64,000 bases of DNA from NCBI RefSeq assembly GCF_031624495.1, contig NZ_JAMQOP010000001.1, positions 1,364,001-1,428,000 on the forward strand, written 5' to 3'. Source of the DNA: Halogeometricum sp. S1BR25-6. GTDB taxonomy: Archaea; Halobacteriota; Halobacteria; Halobacteriales; Haloferacaceae. The notes below the pieces were generated by a model that did not search any database, was not told where the DNA came from, and was given only the letters and a program-made list of their open reading frames with translations. Shown here in pieces: positions 18,066 through 26,010 of the stretch. The position numbers and the translations under genes were made by a program. Each line of letters starts with the position of its first letter. Within the stretch, counting starts at the first letter, position 1.

Positions 18066-18184
18066 GCTCCGTGGTGGCCTCGGCGAACTATTAAGCCCAT
18101 CGGCGATTTCGAGTCCGCATTGACGCGAGCGAGCGCCACGCCGCTGAGTATCTTACGAGCGGATTAATCGACGACTGCTCGTCC

Positions 18185-18203
18185 GTTATCTCATTAGGAT
18201 AAC
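18185..18203. promoter_or_regulatory. Perfect inverted repeat upstream of the small HTH gene
   Basis: GTTATC and its complement GATAAC are separated by seven bases (TCATTAG), 42-60 bases before the ATG of the HTH gene at 18245. The TATC/GATA half-sites are those of the shared motility element, but with a seven-base instead of six-base inner spacer and no TATA at the usual distance. It may be an autoregulatory operator. Confidence 0.5.
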
Positions 18204-18244
18204 CAACACATTCACATCAACTCACGACAGAGATATCTCCGTCT

Positions 18245-18583
18245 ATGGAGTCTGACAGGACCCTCGCAGCGCTCGGCAACGAATACAACCCCGATATCTT
18301 ACGCGCCGCGGACGAACCGCACTCCGCACAGGAGTTCAGTAACATGCTCGACATTCCGATCGCGACGTGCTATCGGCGCATCGAGGAACTCACGGCCGCG
18401 GGCCTCCTCGAACTCCACGACAGGGTCCTCTCGGACGAACACCGACGAACGAACGTCTACCGGCGCGAGGTCGACGAAATCGTCATCGAGTTCGACGGAC
18501 AGGAGTGCAACGTCCAAGTGACCGAGCGCCCCGAAGTGAAGAACAAACTCGACGACGTCTGGCGGAAGATCGCGCAGGATTAG
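18245..18583 (+). CDS. Small winged-helix (ArsR-like) regulator within the archaellum locus
   Basis: 112 aa. The helix-turn-helix is SAQEFSNMLDIPIATCYRRI with following helix EELTAAGLLELHD, then a basic wing (SDEHRRTNVYRREVDEI) and a C-terminal beta/helix tail (PEVKNKLDDVWRKIAQD) typical of dimerising haloarchaeal HTH proteins. No metal-binding cysteine set. It sits between the DUF7500 gene and the archaellins, has a dyad upstream of itself, and lies 117 bases from the archaellin promoter element. It is therefore my prime candidate for the factor that reads the shared element; that link is inference. Confidence 0.82.
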   Translation: MESDRTLAALGNEYNPDILRAADEPHSAQEFSNMLDIPIATCYRRIEELTAAGLLELHDRVLSDEHRRTNVYRREVDEIVIEFDGQECNVQVTERPEVKNKLDDVWRKIAQD

Positions 18584-18636
18584 TCCGCCCGTTTCACACG
18601 TTCTCGTCGCTCCTCCTCTCCATTCTTCTTCGAGCC

Positions 18637-18653
18637 GTTAACGATCTGTTAAC
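18637..18653. promoter_or_regulatory. GTTAAC dyad between HTH gene and archaellin promoter
   Basis: Two copies of the self-complementary GTTAAC, centred 11 bases apart (one helical turn), form an inverted repeat with a five-base spacer. It lies 48 bases before the archaellin promoter element and 54 bases after the HTH stop. Could be an operator for the archaellins. Confidence 0.4.
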
Positions 18654-18700
18654 CGTGCGCGTGCGCGAGGGAAGACCGGACGTCCCGCTGCTCGGTACTG

Positions 18701-18735
18701 TTCTCATCTGAGATAATCGGGACCGTAGGATTATG
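18701..18735 (+). promoter_or_regulatory. Shared motility promoter element, copy before the archaellins
   Basis: Left arm TTCTCA, four bases, right arm AGATAAT, 12 bases (CGGGACCGTAGG), TATA-like ATTATG at 18730-18735. From GATAATCGGG through the TATA box it is nearly the same as the cheW copy. The transcript would begin near 18760. Confidence 0.7.
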
Positions 18736-18768
18736 TAGCCATCCCTGATTGTCTGGGTCGTAGGTCGT

Positions 18769-18787
18769 CACCTCCGGCACGGGGGTG
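18769..18787 (+). other. Potential hairpin in the archaellin 5' leader
   Basis: CACCTCC (18769-18775) can pair with GGGGGTG (18781-18787) across a five-base loop, giving seven pairs including one G-U. It lies within the predicted 55-base leader upstream of GGAG and the archaellin ATG. A role in mRNA stability or translation is possible but unproven. Confidence 0.35.
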
Positions 18788-18815
18788 GGGGGCCGAACTG
18801 GAGATACACAAACAC

Positions 18816-19469
18816 ATGTTCGAAAAATTTGAAGCCGACCGCGGTCAGGTCGGTATCGGTACGCTCATCGTGTTCATCGCGATGGTCCTCGTTGCTGCGA
18901 TCGCAGCGGGCGTCCTCGTGAACACGGCGGGCTTCTTGCAGGCCACCGCGCAGGATGCAGGAACACAGAGCGTCGACAAGGTCACGAACCGTCTCGACGT
19001 CGTCAGCACGCACGGTATCGTGAACGATTCCGGCGGCGATCTCGCCGTCGACAGTCTGAACCTGACGGTTCGTCTCGCGGCAGGGTCCGGCAGCGTCTCT
19101 CTCGAAGATACGACGATTAAGTACCTGAGCGACGATACTGCGCGGAACCTTGTCTACAAGAACGCGACGACGGACGCCGACGGAACGCAGCTCGGCGACG
19201 TCAGCAGTAATAGCCTGAGCTCGAACGAGTTCACCGCCTACGCGCTCGAAGACGGCGACGACACCTCGTTCCCCGTCCTCAGCAACCAGGGCGACCGCTA
19301 CGAACTCATCATCAACACGTCCGTCGTCGAGGCGAATGGCGCAGGCGTCGGTACCGGCGATTCCGTGAAGCTCGAAATCACGAGCCGTTCCGGCGGTTCC
19401 AGCCAGGTTATCCTGACCATGCCCCAGCAGCTCGCGGGCAAGGACGACAACGACCCCATCGCCCTCTAA
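18816..19469 (+). CDS. arlA1: Archaellin 1
   Basis: 217 aa. Class III signal: MFEKFEADRG, then the mature start [20 protein letters not shown]. Prepilin/archaellin peptidase should cut after residue 10. The hydrophobic helix forms the filament core and the rest the surface beta domain, ending with [17 protein letters not shown]. Sequons for N-glycosylation (NLT, NAT, NTS, NDS) occur. It is secreted without Sec signal cleavage and assembled by ArlI/ArlJ. GGAG precedes the ATG. Archaellin 2 follows after 12 bases. Confidence 0.96.
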   Translation: MFEKFEADRGQVGIGTLIVFIAMVLVAAIAAGVLVNTAGFLQATAQDAGTQSVDKVTNRLDVVSTHGIVNDSGGDLAVDSLNLTVRLAAGSGSVSLEDTTIKYLSDDTARNLVYKNATTDADGTQLGDVSSNSLSSNEFTAYALEDGDDTSFPVLSNQGDRYELIINTSVVEANGAGVGTGDSVKLEITSRSGGSSQVILTMPQQLAGKDDNDPIAL

Positions 19470-19564
19470 GGAGTAAGTTCAATGTTCAACAACATATTCA
19501 ACGAAGAAGACCGCGGTCAGGTCGGTATCGGTACGCTCATCGTGTTCATCGCGATGGTCCTCGT
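18837..19564 (+). repeat. 56-base identical segment shared by both archaellin genes
   Basis: Positions 18837-18892 and 19509-19564 are identical base for base. They encode the cleavage site and filament helix. The sequences diverge immediately after. The identity, including synonymous positions, suggests gene conversion or a recent duplication. Confidence 0.85.
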
Positions 19565-20129
19565 CGCGGCGATCGCCGCCGGGGTTCTCGTGAACACGGC
19601 CGGGTTCCTTCAAGCGACCGCAGAGGACGCCGGGGAGCAGAGCGTCAACAAGGTCACGAACCGCGTCGAAGTGCTGAACACGCACGGTGTCGTCGGCGAC
19701 AACAGCAACATTCAGGGAATCAACATGACGGTCCGCCTCGCGGCGGGGTCCAGTAGCGTCGACATGAACGAGACGTCGATCAAGTACCTGAGCGCGAAGA
19801 CCGTTCAGACGTTGACAAACCAGACCGTAGAATCGACGGAGACTGATGCGGTAGAAGTCGCCGACGCCGACGAATTCGGTCTCACGAAGATCACTGACGA
19901 CGACGGCTCGTTCGGCGTGCTCAACAGCATGAACGACCGCTACGAGGTCACGCTCGACACCGCGGATATCGAGACCGACACCAACGGTGCGGCTATCAGC
20001 AACGGTCTCACCACGGGCGAGAAGGTCACCCTCGAAATCACGAGCCGCACGGGCGGGACGACGCAAGTCATCCTGACGATGCCTCAGCAACTCGCCGGTA
20101 AGGACACGGGCGACCCGGTCGAACTCTAA
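19482..20129 (+). CDS. arlA2: Archaellin 2
   Basis: 215 aa. Leader [12 protein letters not shown] (12 aa) then the same [20 protein letters not shown]. It differs from archaellin 1 mainly in the central surface domain and shares the end [12 protein letters not shown]. Sequons NMT, NET and NQT are present. AAGGAG spans the stop of archaellin 1 and serves as ribosome binding site about eight bases before the ATG, so both are made from one mRNA. It is either a second filament component or an alternative archaellin. Confidence 0.96.
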   Translation: MFNNIFNEEDRGQVGIGTLIVFIAMVLVAAIAAGVLVNTAGFLQATAEDAGEQSVNKVTNRVEVLNTHGVVGDNSNIQGINMTVRLAAGSSSVDMNETSIKYLSAKTVQTLTNQTVESTETDAVEVADADEFGLTKITDDDGSFGVLNSMNDRYEVTLDTADIETDTNGAAISNGLTTGEKVTLEITSRTGGTTQVILTMPQQLAGKDTGDPVEL

Positions 20130-20253
20130 GTTCGACAGTCTCTCGCACCGCCTTTCGGCCACCTTTCATTTCTCCGCGAACTCGACTGTCGAGCGATAGC
20201 GCTACCGGAGCGTGAGAACAGACTCTACAGACGAACGCGAAAAACGGAGCCGT

Positions 20254-21036
20254 CTACTCTAAGTCGCCTTCTTCGCCGAACCACGGCGGCGACTCGCCGA
20301 CCATCGAGAAACCGGCGGCCTGCTCGTAGATCTGAATACCGCCCTCGTCGATTTCGAGGGGAAACATCGAGTTCTTGATGGACTGCTTTCGCATCTTCGC
20401 CACCCAGACGTACCGGTTACTCGTCGCGCCGGCGGGGCTTTGAATCAGATAGATGTTCCCGTCGGTGAGGAAGTTCTCCAGTCCGATTTCGGTCTCGGGG
20501 AAGATGGCCGACTGCTCGGTGGTCAGAAGCGATGTCAGTCCGCTGTCCTTCAGGATGTCGATGAACTTTAGGAGGTACTGTCGCTGCTCTTTCTCCTCTT
20601 CGAAGAACAGTTGGAACATCGTCAGCGAGTCGAGAACGAGTCGGTCGTAGGAGGTGTCCTGCAGGTCGCCGAGGATGCGGTCGAGCGTGGAGGAGAAGTC
20701 GCCGTCCCGCAGGAGGGCGCGCTTGTCGTACACCTTGATCTTTCCCTCCTCGACGTACTCCGACCACCGGTCGAAGCCGATGGACTCCGCGGCTTCGCGG
20801 ATGTCGTCTTCGGTTTCCTCGAAGGTGAGGTAGATTCCCCCCTCGTCGTACTTGTCGACGCCGTTGTAGAGATACTGGAGACCGAGGATACTCTTTCCCG
20901 TTCCGGGGTTGCCGCTGATGAGTACCGCGGCGTTCCGTACGATGCCGCCGTTGAGGATGGAGTCGAGGCCTTCGACTCCGGTTTTGACGAGCTCTGGCAT
21001 AGATGATGACTCCGTGTAGACTATCGGTTCGCTCAT
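20254..21036 (-). CDS. KaiC/RecA-type ATPase of the archaellum locus
   Basis: 260 aa, single KaiC-like domain. Walker A GNPGTGKS at residues 42-49, catalytic Glu pair in TFEETEDD at about 71-78, Walker B LVLDS at about 133-137. It resembles ArlH, which is encoded separately at 23592, but is more like stand-alone KaiC/RAD55-like ATPases. It is divergent from arlCE and convergent with archaellin 2. Possible roles are regulation of assembly or signalling; none is proven. ATG 21036 is chosen because GGGTGGA lies before it; residues upstream in the frame are antisense to arlCE. Confidence 0.85.
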   Translation of the reverse strand: MSEPIVYTESSSMPELVKTGVEGLDSILNGGIVRNAAVLISGNPGTGKSILGLQYLYNGVDKYDEGGIYLTFEETEDDIREAAESIGFDRWSEYVEEGKIKVYDKRALLRDGDFSSTLDRILGDLQDTSYDRLVLDSLTMFQLFFEEEKEQRQYLLKFIDILKDSGLTSLLTTEQSAIFPETEIGLENFLTDGNIYLIQSPAGATSNRYVWVAKMRKQSIKNSMFPLEIDEGGIQIYEQAAGFSMVGESPPWFGEEGDLE

Positions 21037-21110
21037 CGGGGTTCCACCCGGATAATTCTTCTCACACGCTCGATGTACCCCACGGGACGGCGACGGCGCC
21101 TCGAAATATC

Positions 21111-21145
21111 GTATCACCACTGATAATTTGGTGGGAACATTCTTG
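21111..21145 (+). promoter_or_regulatory. Shared motility promoter element, copy before arlCE
   Basis: Left arm GTATCA, four bases, right arm TGATAAT, 12 bases, then TTCTTG in the TATA position. The arms match the cheY copy exactly; the TATA is weaker. Transcript start would be near 21170, a leader of about 135 bases. No TATA occurs at the equivalent place on the other strand, so orientation is toward arlCE. Confidence 0.62.
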
Positions 21146-21304
21146 TACCGATGACTGTTCATCTGAGTCAATGCTACCTGTTTCCCCGACGTCGGAGTAC
21201 CCGTCCGGCCGGGAGTCGACGCGACGTCGGTGTGAGGGCCGTTCGTCGCCGTCGGACGGCCCGAGGGTCGAAACGGCTCGTCGCACGCAACGGAGGCGAG
21301 TCGG

Positions 21305-22702
21305 ATGGGAATGACCGACTGGATACACGGGGAGGACGAGGAGACGCGTTCGGTTGAGGAGGGCACGGGCCTCGCCACCGACGGCCTCGGCTTCGACGAG
21401 GACCTCGAGGACTTCGGAGACGACTTCGGCGACTTCGGAGACGACTTGGCGGGGTTCGACGACGAGGACGAGGAGTACGACGAATTCAGCGGCGGCGGCG
21501 CCGTCGACTCGGAAGCCGTCGCCGACCTCGAAGACCGCGTCTCCGACCTCGAAAACGAGGTCAGCGCGACGTCCTCCGGGATGAACACCGTTCGCGAGGA
21601 GAACAAACAGATCGGCGAGACCGTCGAGGAACTCGACGACACCATCCGGAAACTGCTCGACATCTACGAGATGGTCACCCGCGGCATCAACCCGTTCGTC
21701 GACGACGCCCGCGAGATGGGCGGTCTGGAGGGCGGCGGCTCGTTCGGCCTGTTCGAGGCCGAAGAGGAGAAAGAAGAGCACCTCGACCCCGACGTCGCCA
21801 GCGCGGACGCCGAGAGCTTCTTCGACGAGGACTTCGGCGAACTCGGCGCCGACGAGGCGGCCGAGGAGGCCGAGTTGGCCGCCGAGGACGAACTCGCCGG
21901 GAACGAACGGGACGACCCCTCCGAGATACTCGGCGAGGAGGACCCCATGGTTGAGGACGACGCGGAATCCGCCGCCGGCGGATCGAGCTTCGACGACCTG
22001 AAAGCCGAGTACGAGGAGGACGACGGCTGGGACGAAGAAGCGGTCGACGACGAACCGCTCGACGCCGACGACCTGGCGGTCGGGGACGACGACGTTCCGA
22101 CGACCGAGGAGATTCTCGGCGAAGAGAACGAGGACGAGACCGAAGACGAGGACGAGTCGGAAGCGGAGACGGTCGACGACATCGGGGAACCGGACGCAGA
22201 GTCCGACGCGGACGCCGGGCCGTTCGAGTTCGCCGAGACCGACTCCGAACCGGCGGCCGAGGACGCCGAGGCGACCGCCGCGCCGGCCGACCGGTCGGCG
22301 GGCGACGCGAGCGAGGACGCCGCCGCGGATACGGATGCCGATGCGGCCGCAGACACGGACGCGGATGTCTACCTCGCGACCCTCCCGGCGAGTTACGTCG
22401 CCGAGTCGGTGGCGCTGGAGTGGACGCAGTTTCTCGTCTCCGTCGGCGGCGCCATCGGCGCCGCCCGCGCGCTCCGCCAGTACCGCGAACAGGAGTGGAT
22501 CTCCCGTCCCGTCGAACGGCAGATGAACGCGCACGTCCGCAACGCCGCCTCGGCGACGACGGCGGAGGAACCGCAGGACCTGCGCGTCGAACACCACAAA
22601 GAGAGCCTCACGTACGTCAGTCGCCTCGCCGGCGACGTCGCCGAGGCGCGTCTGCTCGAGGCGCTGTCGCACCGAGGAGGGACCCGTGGGCTTCGGCGTT
22701 AG
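21305..22702 (+). CDS. arlCE: ArlCE fused archaellum motor/switch protein
   Basis: 465 aa. An ArlC coiled-coil part (VADLEDRVSDLENEVSATSS then ENKQIGETVEELDDTIRKLL, ending YEMVTRGINPF) near residues 75-145, a very acidic disordered linker of about 200 residues, and a C-terminal ArlE domain (TLPASYVAESVALEWTQFLV to LEALSHRGGTRG) from about residue 360. ArlCE is euryarchaeal and is the cytoplasmic platform that receives CheF/CheY-P. The ATG 21305 has GGAGG eight bases upstream; ATG 21311 is also possible. It overlaps arlF by 17 bases. Confidence 0.93.
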   Translation: MGMTDWIHGEDEETRSVEEGTGLATDGLGFDEDLEDFGDDFGDFGDDLAGFDDEDEEYDEFSGGGAVDSEAVADLEDRVSDLENEVSATSSGMNTVREENKQIGETVEELDDTIRKLLDIYEMVTRGINPFVDDAREMGGLEGGGSFGLFEAEEEKEEHLDPDVASADAESFFDEDFGELGADEAAEEAELAAEDELAGNERDDPSEILGEEDPMVEDDAESAAGGSSFDDLKAEYEEDDGWDEEAVDDEPLDADDLAVGDDDVPTTEEILGEENEDETEDEDESEAETVDDIGEPDAESDADAGPFEFAETDSEPAAEDAEATAAPADRSAGDASEDAAADTDADAAADTDADVYLATLPASYVAESVALEWTQFLVSVGGAIGAARALRQYREQEWISRPVERQMNAHVRNAASATTAEEPQDLRVEHHKESLTYVSRLAGDVAEARLLEALSHRGGTRGLRR

Positions 22703-23141
22703 CGGTTCGGCCGCCATCATCTTCCTCGGCGTGCTCGTCTGCACCGGGACGCTGTACACCGCTGCGGCGGGGAGTGCAGAGCAACTCACCGACGCGAAGC
22801 ACGCGGACGGCGAGCGGTTGCTCGAACAGCGGAACACGGATATCGACATCACCGACGCCACCTACGCGGGCAACGAGTCCGACGGCTACACGGTGAATCT
22901 CCGGATAGAGAACACCGGCGCGACGACGCTCTCGGTGAACGAATCGTCGGTGCTCCTGAACAACGAGTACGTCGAGCCGACCGGATTCGACGTCGAAGCG
23001 GTCGACGGCGACGACGGAACCGACGTCTGGGCGCCCGGACAGACGCTCGAACTCCAGTTCCTGAGCGACGAGCAGCCGACCGACGTCAAGGTCGTCACCG
23101 GGTACGGCGTCAGCGACACCAACGCGACGGTGGTGGGCTGA
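22686..23141 (+). CDS. arlF: ArlF archaellum stator protein
   Basis: 151 aa from a GTG start inside arlCE. N-terminal membrane helix GVSGSAAIIFLGVLVCTGTL, then a beta-sandwich facing the pseudoperiplasm (VNLRIENTGATTLSVNESSV, VWAPGQTLELQFLSDEQP). ArlF binds the S-layer and, with ArlG, anchors the motor. It abuts arlG with no gap. Confidence 0.92.
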   Translation: MGFGVSGSAAIIFLGVLVCTGTLYTAAAGSAEQLTDAKHADGERLLEQRNTDIDITDATYAGNESDGYTVNLRIENTGATTLSVNESSVLLNNEYVEPTGFDVEAVDGDDGTDVWAPGQTLELQFLSDEQPTDVKVVTGYGVSDTNATVVG

Positions 23142-23591
23142 ATGGCCGACGTCTCCGCGCCGACGCTCATCCTGTTCATCGCCAGTCTCGTCATCGCCGC
23201 GGGCGTCTCGGGCGTCCTCATCAACACGGTGACCGACATCAGCAGCGCTCTCGACGACAGGGGAGCGGACGTGTCGAACAACATCCGCACCGACGTGGAG
23301 ATACTCAGCGCACCCGAACCGAACGTCTACGACGCGACCAACGGGACGCTCACGCTGTACGTGAAAAACACCGGGACCCGGTCGCTCCCGGCGACGGGCC
23401 AGACGTTCGACGTCATCGTCGACGCGCGGTACCGAACGAACGTCACCGTCACCGTCGCGGACGGCGAGTCGGCGTGGGGGCCGCACGGGGTGGTCGAAGT
23501 CGTCGTCGGCGACCTGAATCTCGACGCCGGCGACCACCGCGCGACGTTCGTCGTCGACGGCGACGAAGAGACGTTCCACTTCAACACATAA
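23142..23591 (+). CDS. arlG: ArlG archaellum stator protein
   Basis: 149 aa. One N-terminal membrane helix (APTLILFIASLVIAAGVSGV) then a beta-sandwich (LTLYVKNTGTRSLPATGQTF). ArlG forms a filament capped by ArlF in the stator. It starts directly after arlF's stop and stops directly before arlH. Confidence 0.92.
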   Translation: MADVSAPTLILFIASLVIAAGVSGVLINTVTDISSALDDRGADVSNNIRTDVEILSAPEPNVYDATNGTLTLYVKNTGTRSLPATGQTFDVIVDARYRTNVTVTVADGESAWGPHGVVEVVVGDLNLDAGDHRATFVVDGDEETFHFNT

Positions 23592-24341
23592 ATGAAATCG
23601 AATCAATTCTCACTCGGATTGCAACAGCACGACCGCCTCCAGAAGGAACTCGGTGGGGGAATTCCCCGCGGCGCCATCGTCCTCATCGAGGGCGACTACG
23701 GCGCCGGAAAGAGCGTCCTCTCCCAGCGGTTCACCTACGGCTTCAGTCAGGAGGACATCGTCACCTCGCTCATCTCCACGGAGTTGGGCGTCCGCGGGTT
23801 CCTCGACCAGATGAACTCGCTGTCGTACGACATGGTCAAACCGCTGCTCGACGAGGAGGTGCTGTTCATCCCCGCCGAGATAGACGCCTCCGGCGCCCTC
23901 ACCGGCGGCGCGGCCTCCGAGCGCAAACAGCTCCTCCGGCGGCTGATGGAGGCGGAGACGCTCTGGGAGGCGGACGTGACCATCATCGACACGTTCGACG
24001 CCATCCTGCGCAACGACCCGCAGTTCGAGGCGCTCGTCCGCCAGAACGAGGAGCGACAGGCCGCCCTGGAGATCATCTCCTTTTTCCGCGAACTGACGAC
24101 GAAGAACAAGACCATCATCCTCACCGTCGACCCCTCGACGGTCGACGAGGACGCCATCGGTCCGTTCCGCTCCATCGCCGACGTCTACCTCAAGTTGGAG
24201 ATGGTCGAGGTGGGTAACGACGTGCGGCGGAACGTCTTCGTCAAGCGGTTCGCGGGGATGGGCGAACAGGTCGGCGACCGCATCGGCTTCTCGGTCCGGT
24301 CCGGAATCGGCATCGTCATCGAGTCGAGGAGCGTGGCCTGA
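23592..24341 (+). CDS. arlH: ArlH KaiC-like ATP-binding motor component
   Basis: 249 aa. Walker A GDYGAGKS at about 34-41 and Walker B VTIID at about 129-133. ArlH binds ATP, forms rings and interacts with ArlI in the archaellum motor; its autophosphorylation regulates assembly in Sulfolobus. Glu residues follow in STELGVRG rather than a KaiC TxEE pair. ATG begins directly after arlG's stop and its own TGA overlaps the arlI ATG. Confidence 0.95.
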   Translation: MKSNQFSLGLQQHDRLQKELGGGIPRGAIVLIEGDYGAGKSVLSQRFTYGFSQEDIVTSLISTELGVRGFLDQMNSLSYDMVKPLLDEEVLFIPAEIDASGALTGGAASERKQLLRRLMEAETLWEADVTIIDTFDAILRNDPQFEALVRQNEERQAALEIISFFRELTTKNKTIILTVDPSTVDEDAIGPFRSIADVYLKLEMVEVGNDVRRNVFVKRFAGMGEQVGDRIGFSVRSGIGIVIESRSVA

Positions 24342-26008
24342 TGGCGACCGAACACGGCTCCGCGAAGCTCTCGGACGACCTGAAACAGCACGCGATGCGG
24401 TGGGGCCACCTGCGCGAGCACCTCAAGCGGTTCCGGCAGATTACGGGCGAGTTCCCGATGCTGGTCGAGGAGGCCTCCGGCGAGTACGAGTCCCGCCGGC
24501 CGAACGTCATCTACCACCTCGGCGGCCCCATCTACGCGCAGGTGTACGGCAACTTCGGGGAGACGACGAAGTACTACGCCATCGAACCCGAACTCGACGA
24601 GGCCGAGCGGGAGATATTCGACCGGGTGAAGGACAAACTGCTCGAACGCTCCGTCTCCAAACCCGCCCCCGAGGCCGACGTGGAGTACGAGGACCGCATC
24701 CAGGAACTGCTGGAGGAAATCGTCATGCTGGAGGGCGCTCAGAAGGGGCGGGTCCACGAACTCATCCAGCGGTTGGACATCGGTCCGCTCCAGGTGTCCG
24801 AGGAGACGTACGAGAAGATACAGTACCGCCTCGTGCGCGACATCGTCGGTCTCGGACCGCTCGAACCCATCATGCGCGACCCGGCGAACGAGGACATTCA
24901 CGTCATCGGGCCGAACCAAGTCGACGTCGACCACGGCGTCTACGGTCTCCTGGAGACGACCGTCGAGTTCGACTCGAAGGCGCAGTTCGACAACTGGCTC
25001 CGGAACATGGGCGAACGCATCGGCGACCCCGTCTCCGACGCCCACCCCATCGTCGACTCGACGCTCCCGGACGGCTCTCGTATCAACATCATCTACTCCG
25101 ACGACGTGTCGCTGAAAGGGTCGAGCCTCACCATCCGTCAGGGCGACGACGTTCCCCTCTCGGTGTTCCAGATCGCCAAGTGGGGGACGCTCTCGCCGGA
25201 CCTGTGTGCGTACCTCTGGATGGCGCTGGAGAACGAGCGGACCATCTTCGTCGTCGGCGAGACGGCGTCCGGGAAGACGACGACGCTGAACGCCATCCTC
25301 TCCTTTATTCCGCAGGACTCGAAGATTTATACCGCAGAAGACACCGCGGAGGTGCTCCCGCCGCACGACACGTGGCAGCAGCTCCTCACGCGCGAGGGGC
25401 GCGGCGCCGACTCCGAGGTGGATATGTTCGACCTCGTCGCGGCCGCCCTGCGTTCCCGCCCCGACTACATCATCGTGGGGGAGGTGCGCGGGGAGGAAGG
25501 GCGCATGGCGTTCCAGGCGGCCCAGACGGGTCATCCCGTGATGCTGACGTTCCACGCGAGCGACATCGTCTCGATGATCCAGCGGTTCACCGGCGACCCC
25601 ATCAACGTCCCCGAGACGTTCATGTCGAACTGTGACATCGCGCTGTTTCAAAACCGGGTCAAGCGCGGTAACGACACGCTCCGGCGCGTGACGAGCGTTC
25701 AGGAGATAGAGGGCTACTCGAAGGAGATGGGCGGCGTCGTCACCCGCGAGGCGTTCTACTGGGACCCCGTCGAGGACGAGATCGTCTTTCAGGGCCGCAA
25801 CAACTCCTTCATCATGGAGGAGAAGATCGCGACGCTCCTCGGCTACGACGACACGCGGAAGATATACGACGACATCGAGTACCGCGCCGAAATCGTCCGC
25901 CGGGCCATCCAGGAGAACATCACCGGCTACCACGAGGTGAACGAACTCATCGAGTCGTTCCAGCGCGACGGCGCTGAGGGACTCCCGTTCGACATGGCGA
26001 GGATCTAA
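24341..26008 (+). CDS. arlI: ArlI archaellum assembly and rotation ATPase
   Basis: 555 aa secretion-type hexameric ATPase. The N-terminal half carries the regulatory domain; Walker A GETASGKTT is near residue 306, an Asp box YTAEDTAEVL follows, and Walker B YIIVGEVRGEEGRMAFQAAQ with its His box (TGHPVMLTFHASD) lies near residues 376-410. It powers archaellin insertion and filament rotation with ArlJ. The start overlaps the arlH stop. Confidence 0.96.
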   Translation: MATEHGSAKLSDDLKQHAMRWGHLREHLKRFRQITGEFPMLVEEASGEYESRRPNVIYHLGGPIYAQVYGNFGETTKYYAIEPELDEAEREIFDRVKDKLLERSVSKPAPEADVEYEDRIQELLEEIVMLEGAQKGRVHELIQRLDIGPLQVSEETYEKIQYRLVRDIVGLGPLEPIMRDPANEDIHVIGPNQVDVDHGVYGLLETTVEFDSKAQFDNWLRNMGERIGDPVSDAHPIVDSTLPDGSRINIIYSDDVSLKGSSLTIRQGDDVPLSVFQIAKWGTLSPDLCAYLWMALENERTIFVVGETASGKTTTLNAILSFIPQDSKIYTAEDTAEVLPPHDTWQQLLTREGRGADSEVDMFDLVAAALRSRPDYIIVGEVRGEEGRMAFQAAQTGHPVMLTFHASDIVSMIQRFTGDPINVPETFMSNCDIALFQNRVKRGNDTLRRVTSVQEIEGYSKEMGGVVTREAFYWDPVEDEIVFQGRNNSFIMEEKIATLLGYDDTRKIYDDIEYRAEIVRRAIQENITGYHEVNELIESFQRDGAEGLPFDMARI

Positions 26009-26010
26009 CG

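Noticed and set aside
21037-21110. Minus-strand reading of the 21111 dyad as the KaiC-like gene promoter
   Set aside because: After the minus-strand right arm the 12-base gap leads to GCCGTC, not a TATA-like box, so orientation toward arlCE is preferred.
21062-22861. 599-codon minus-strand frame opposite arlCE
   Set aside because: Arg/Val-rich shadow of the acidic arlCE gene; no family similarity and no start signals.
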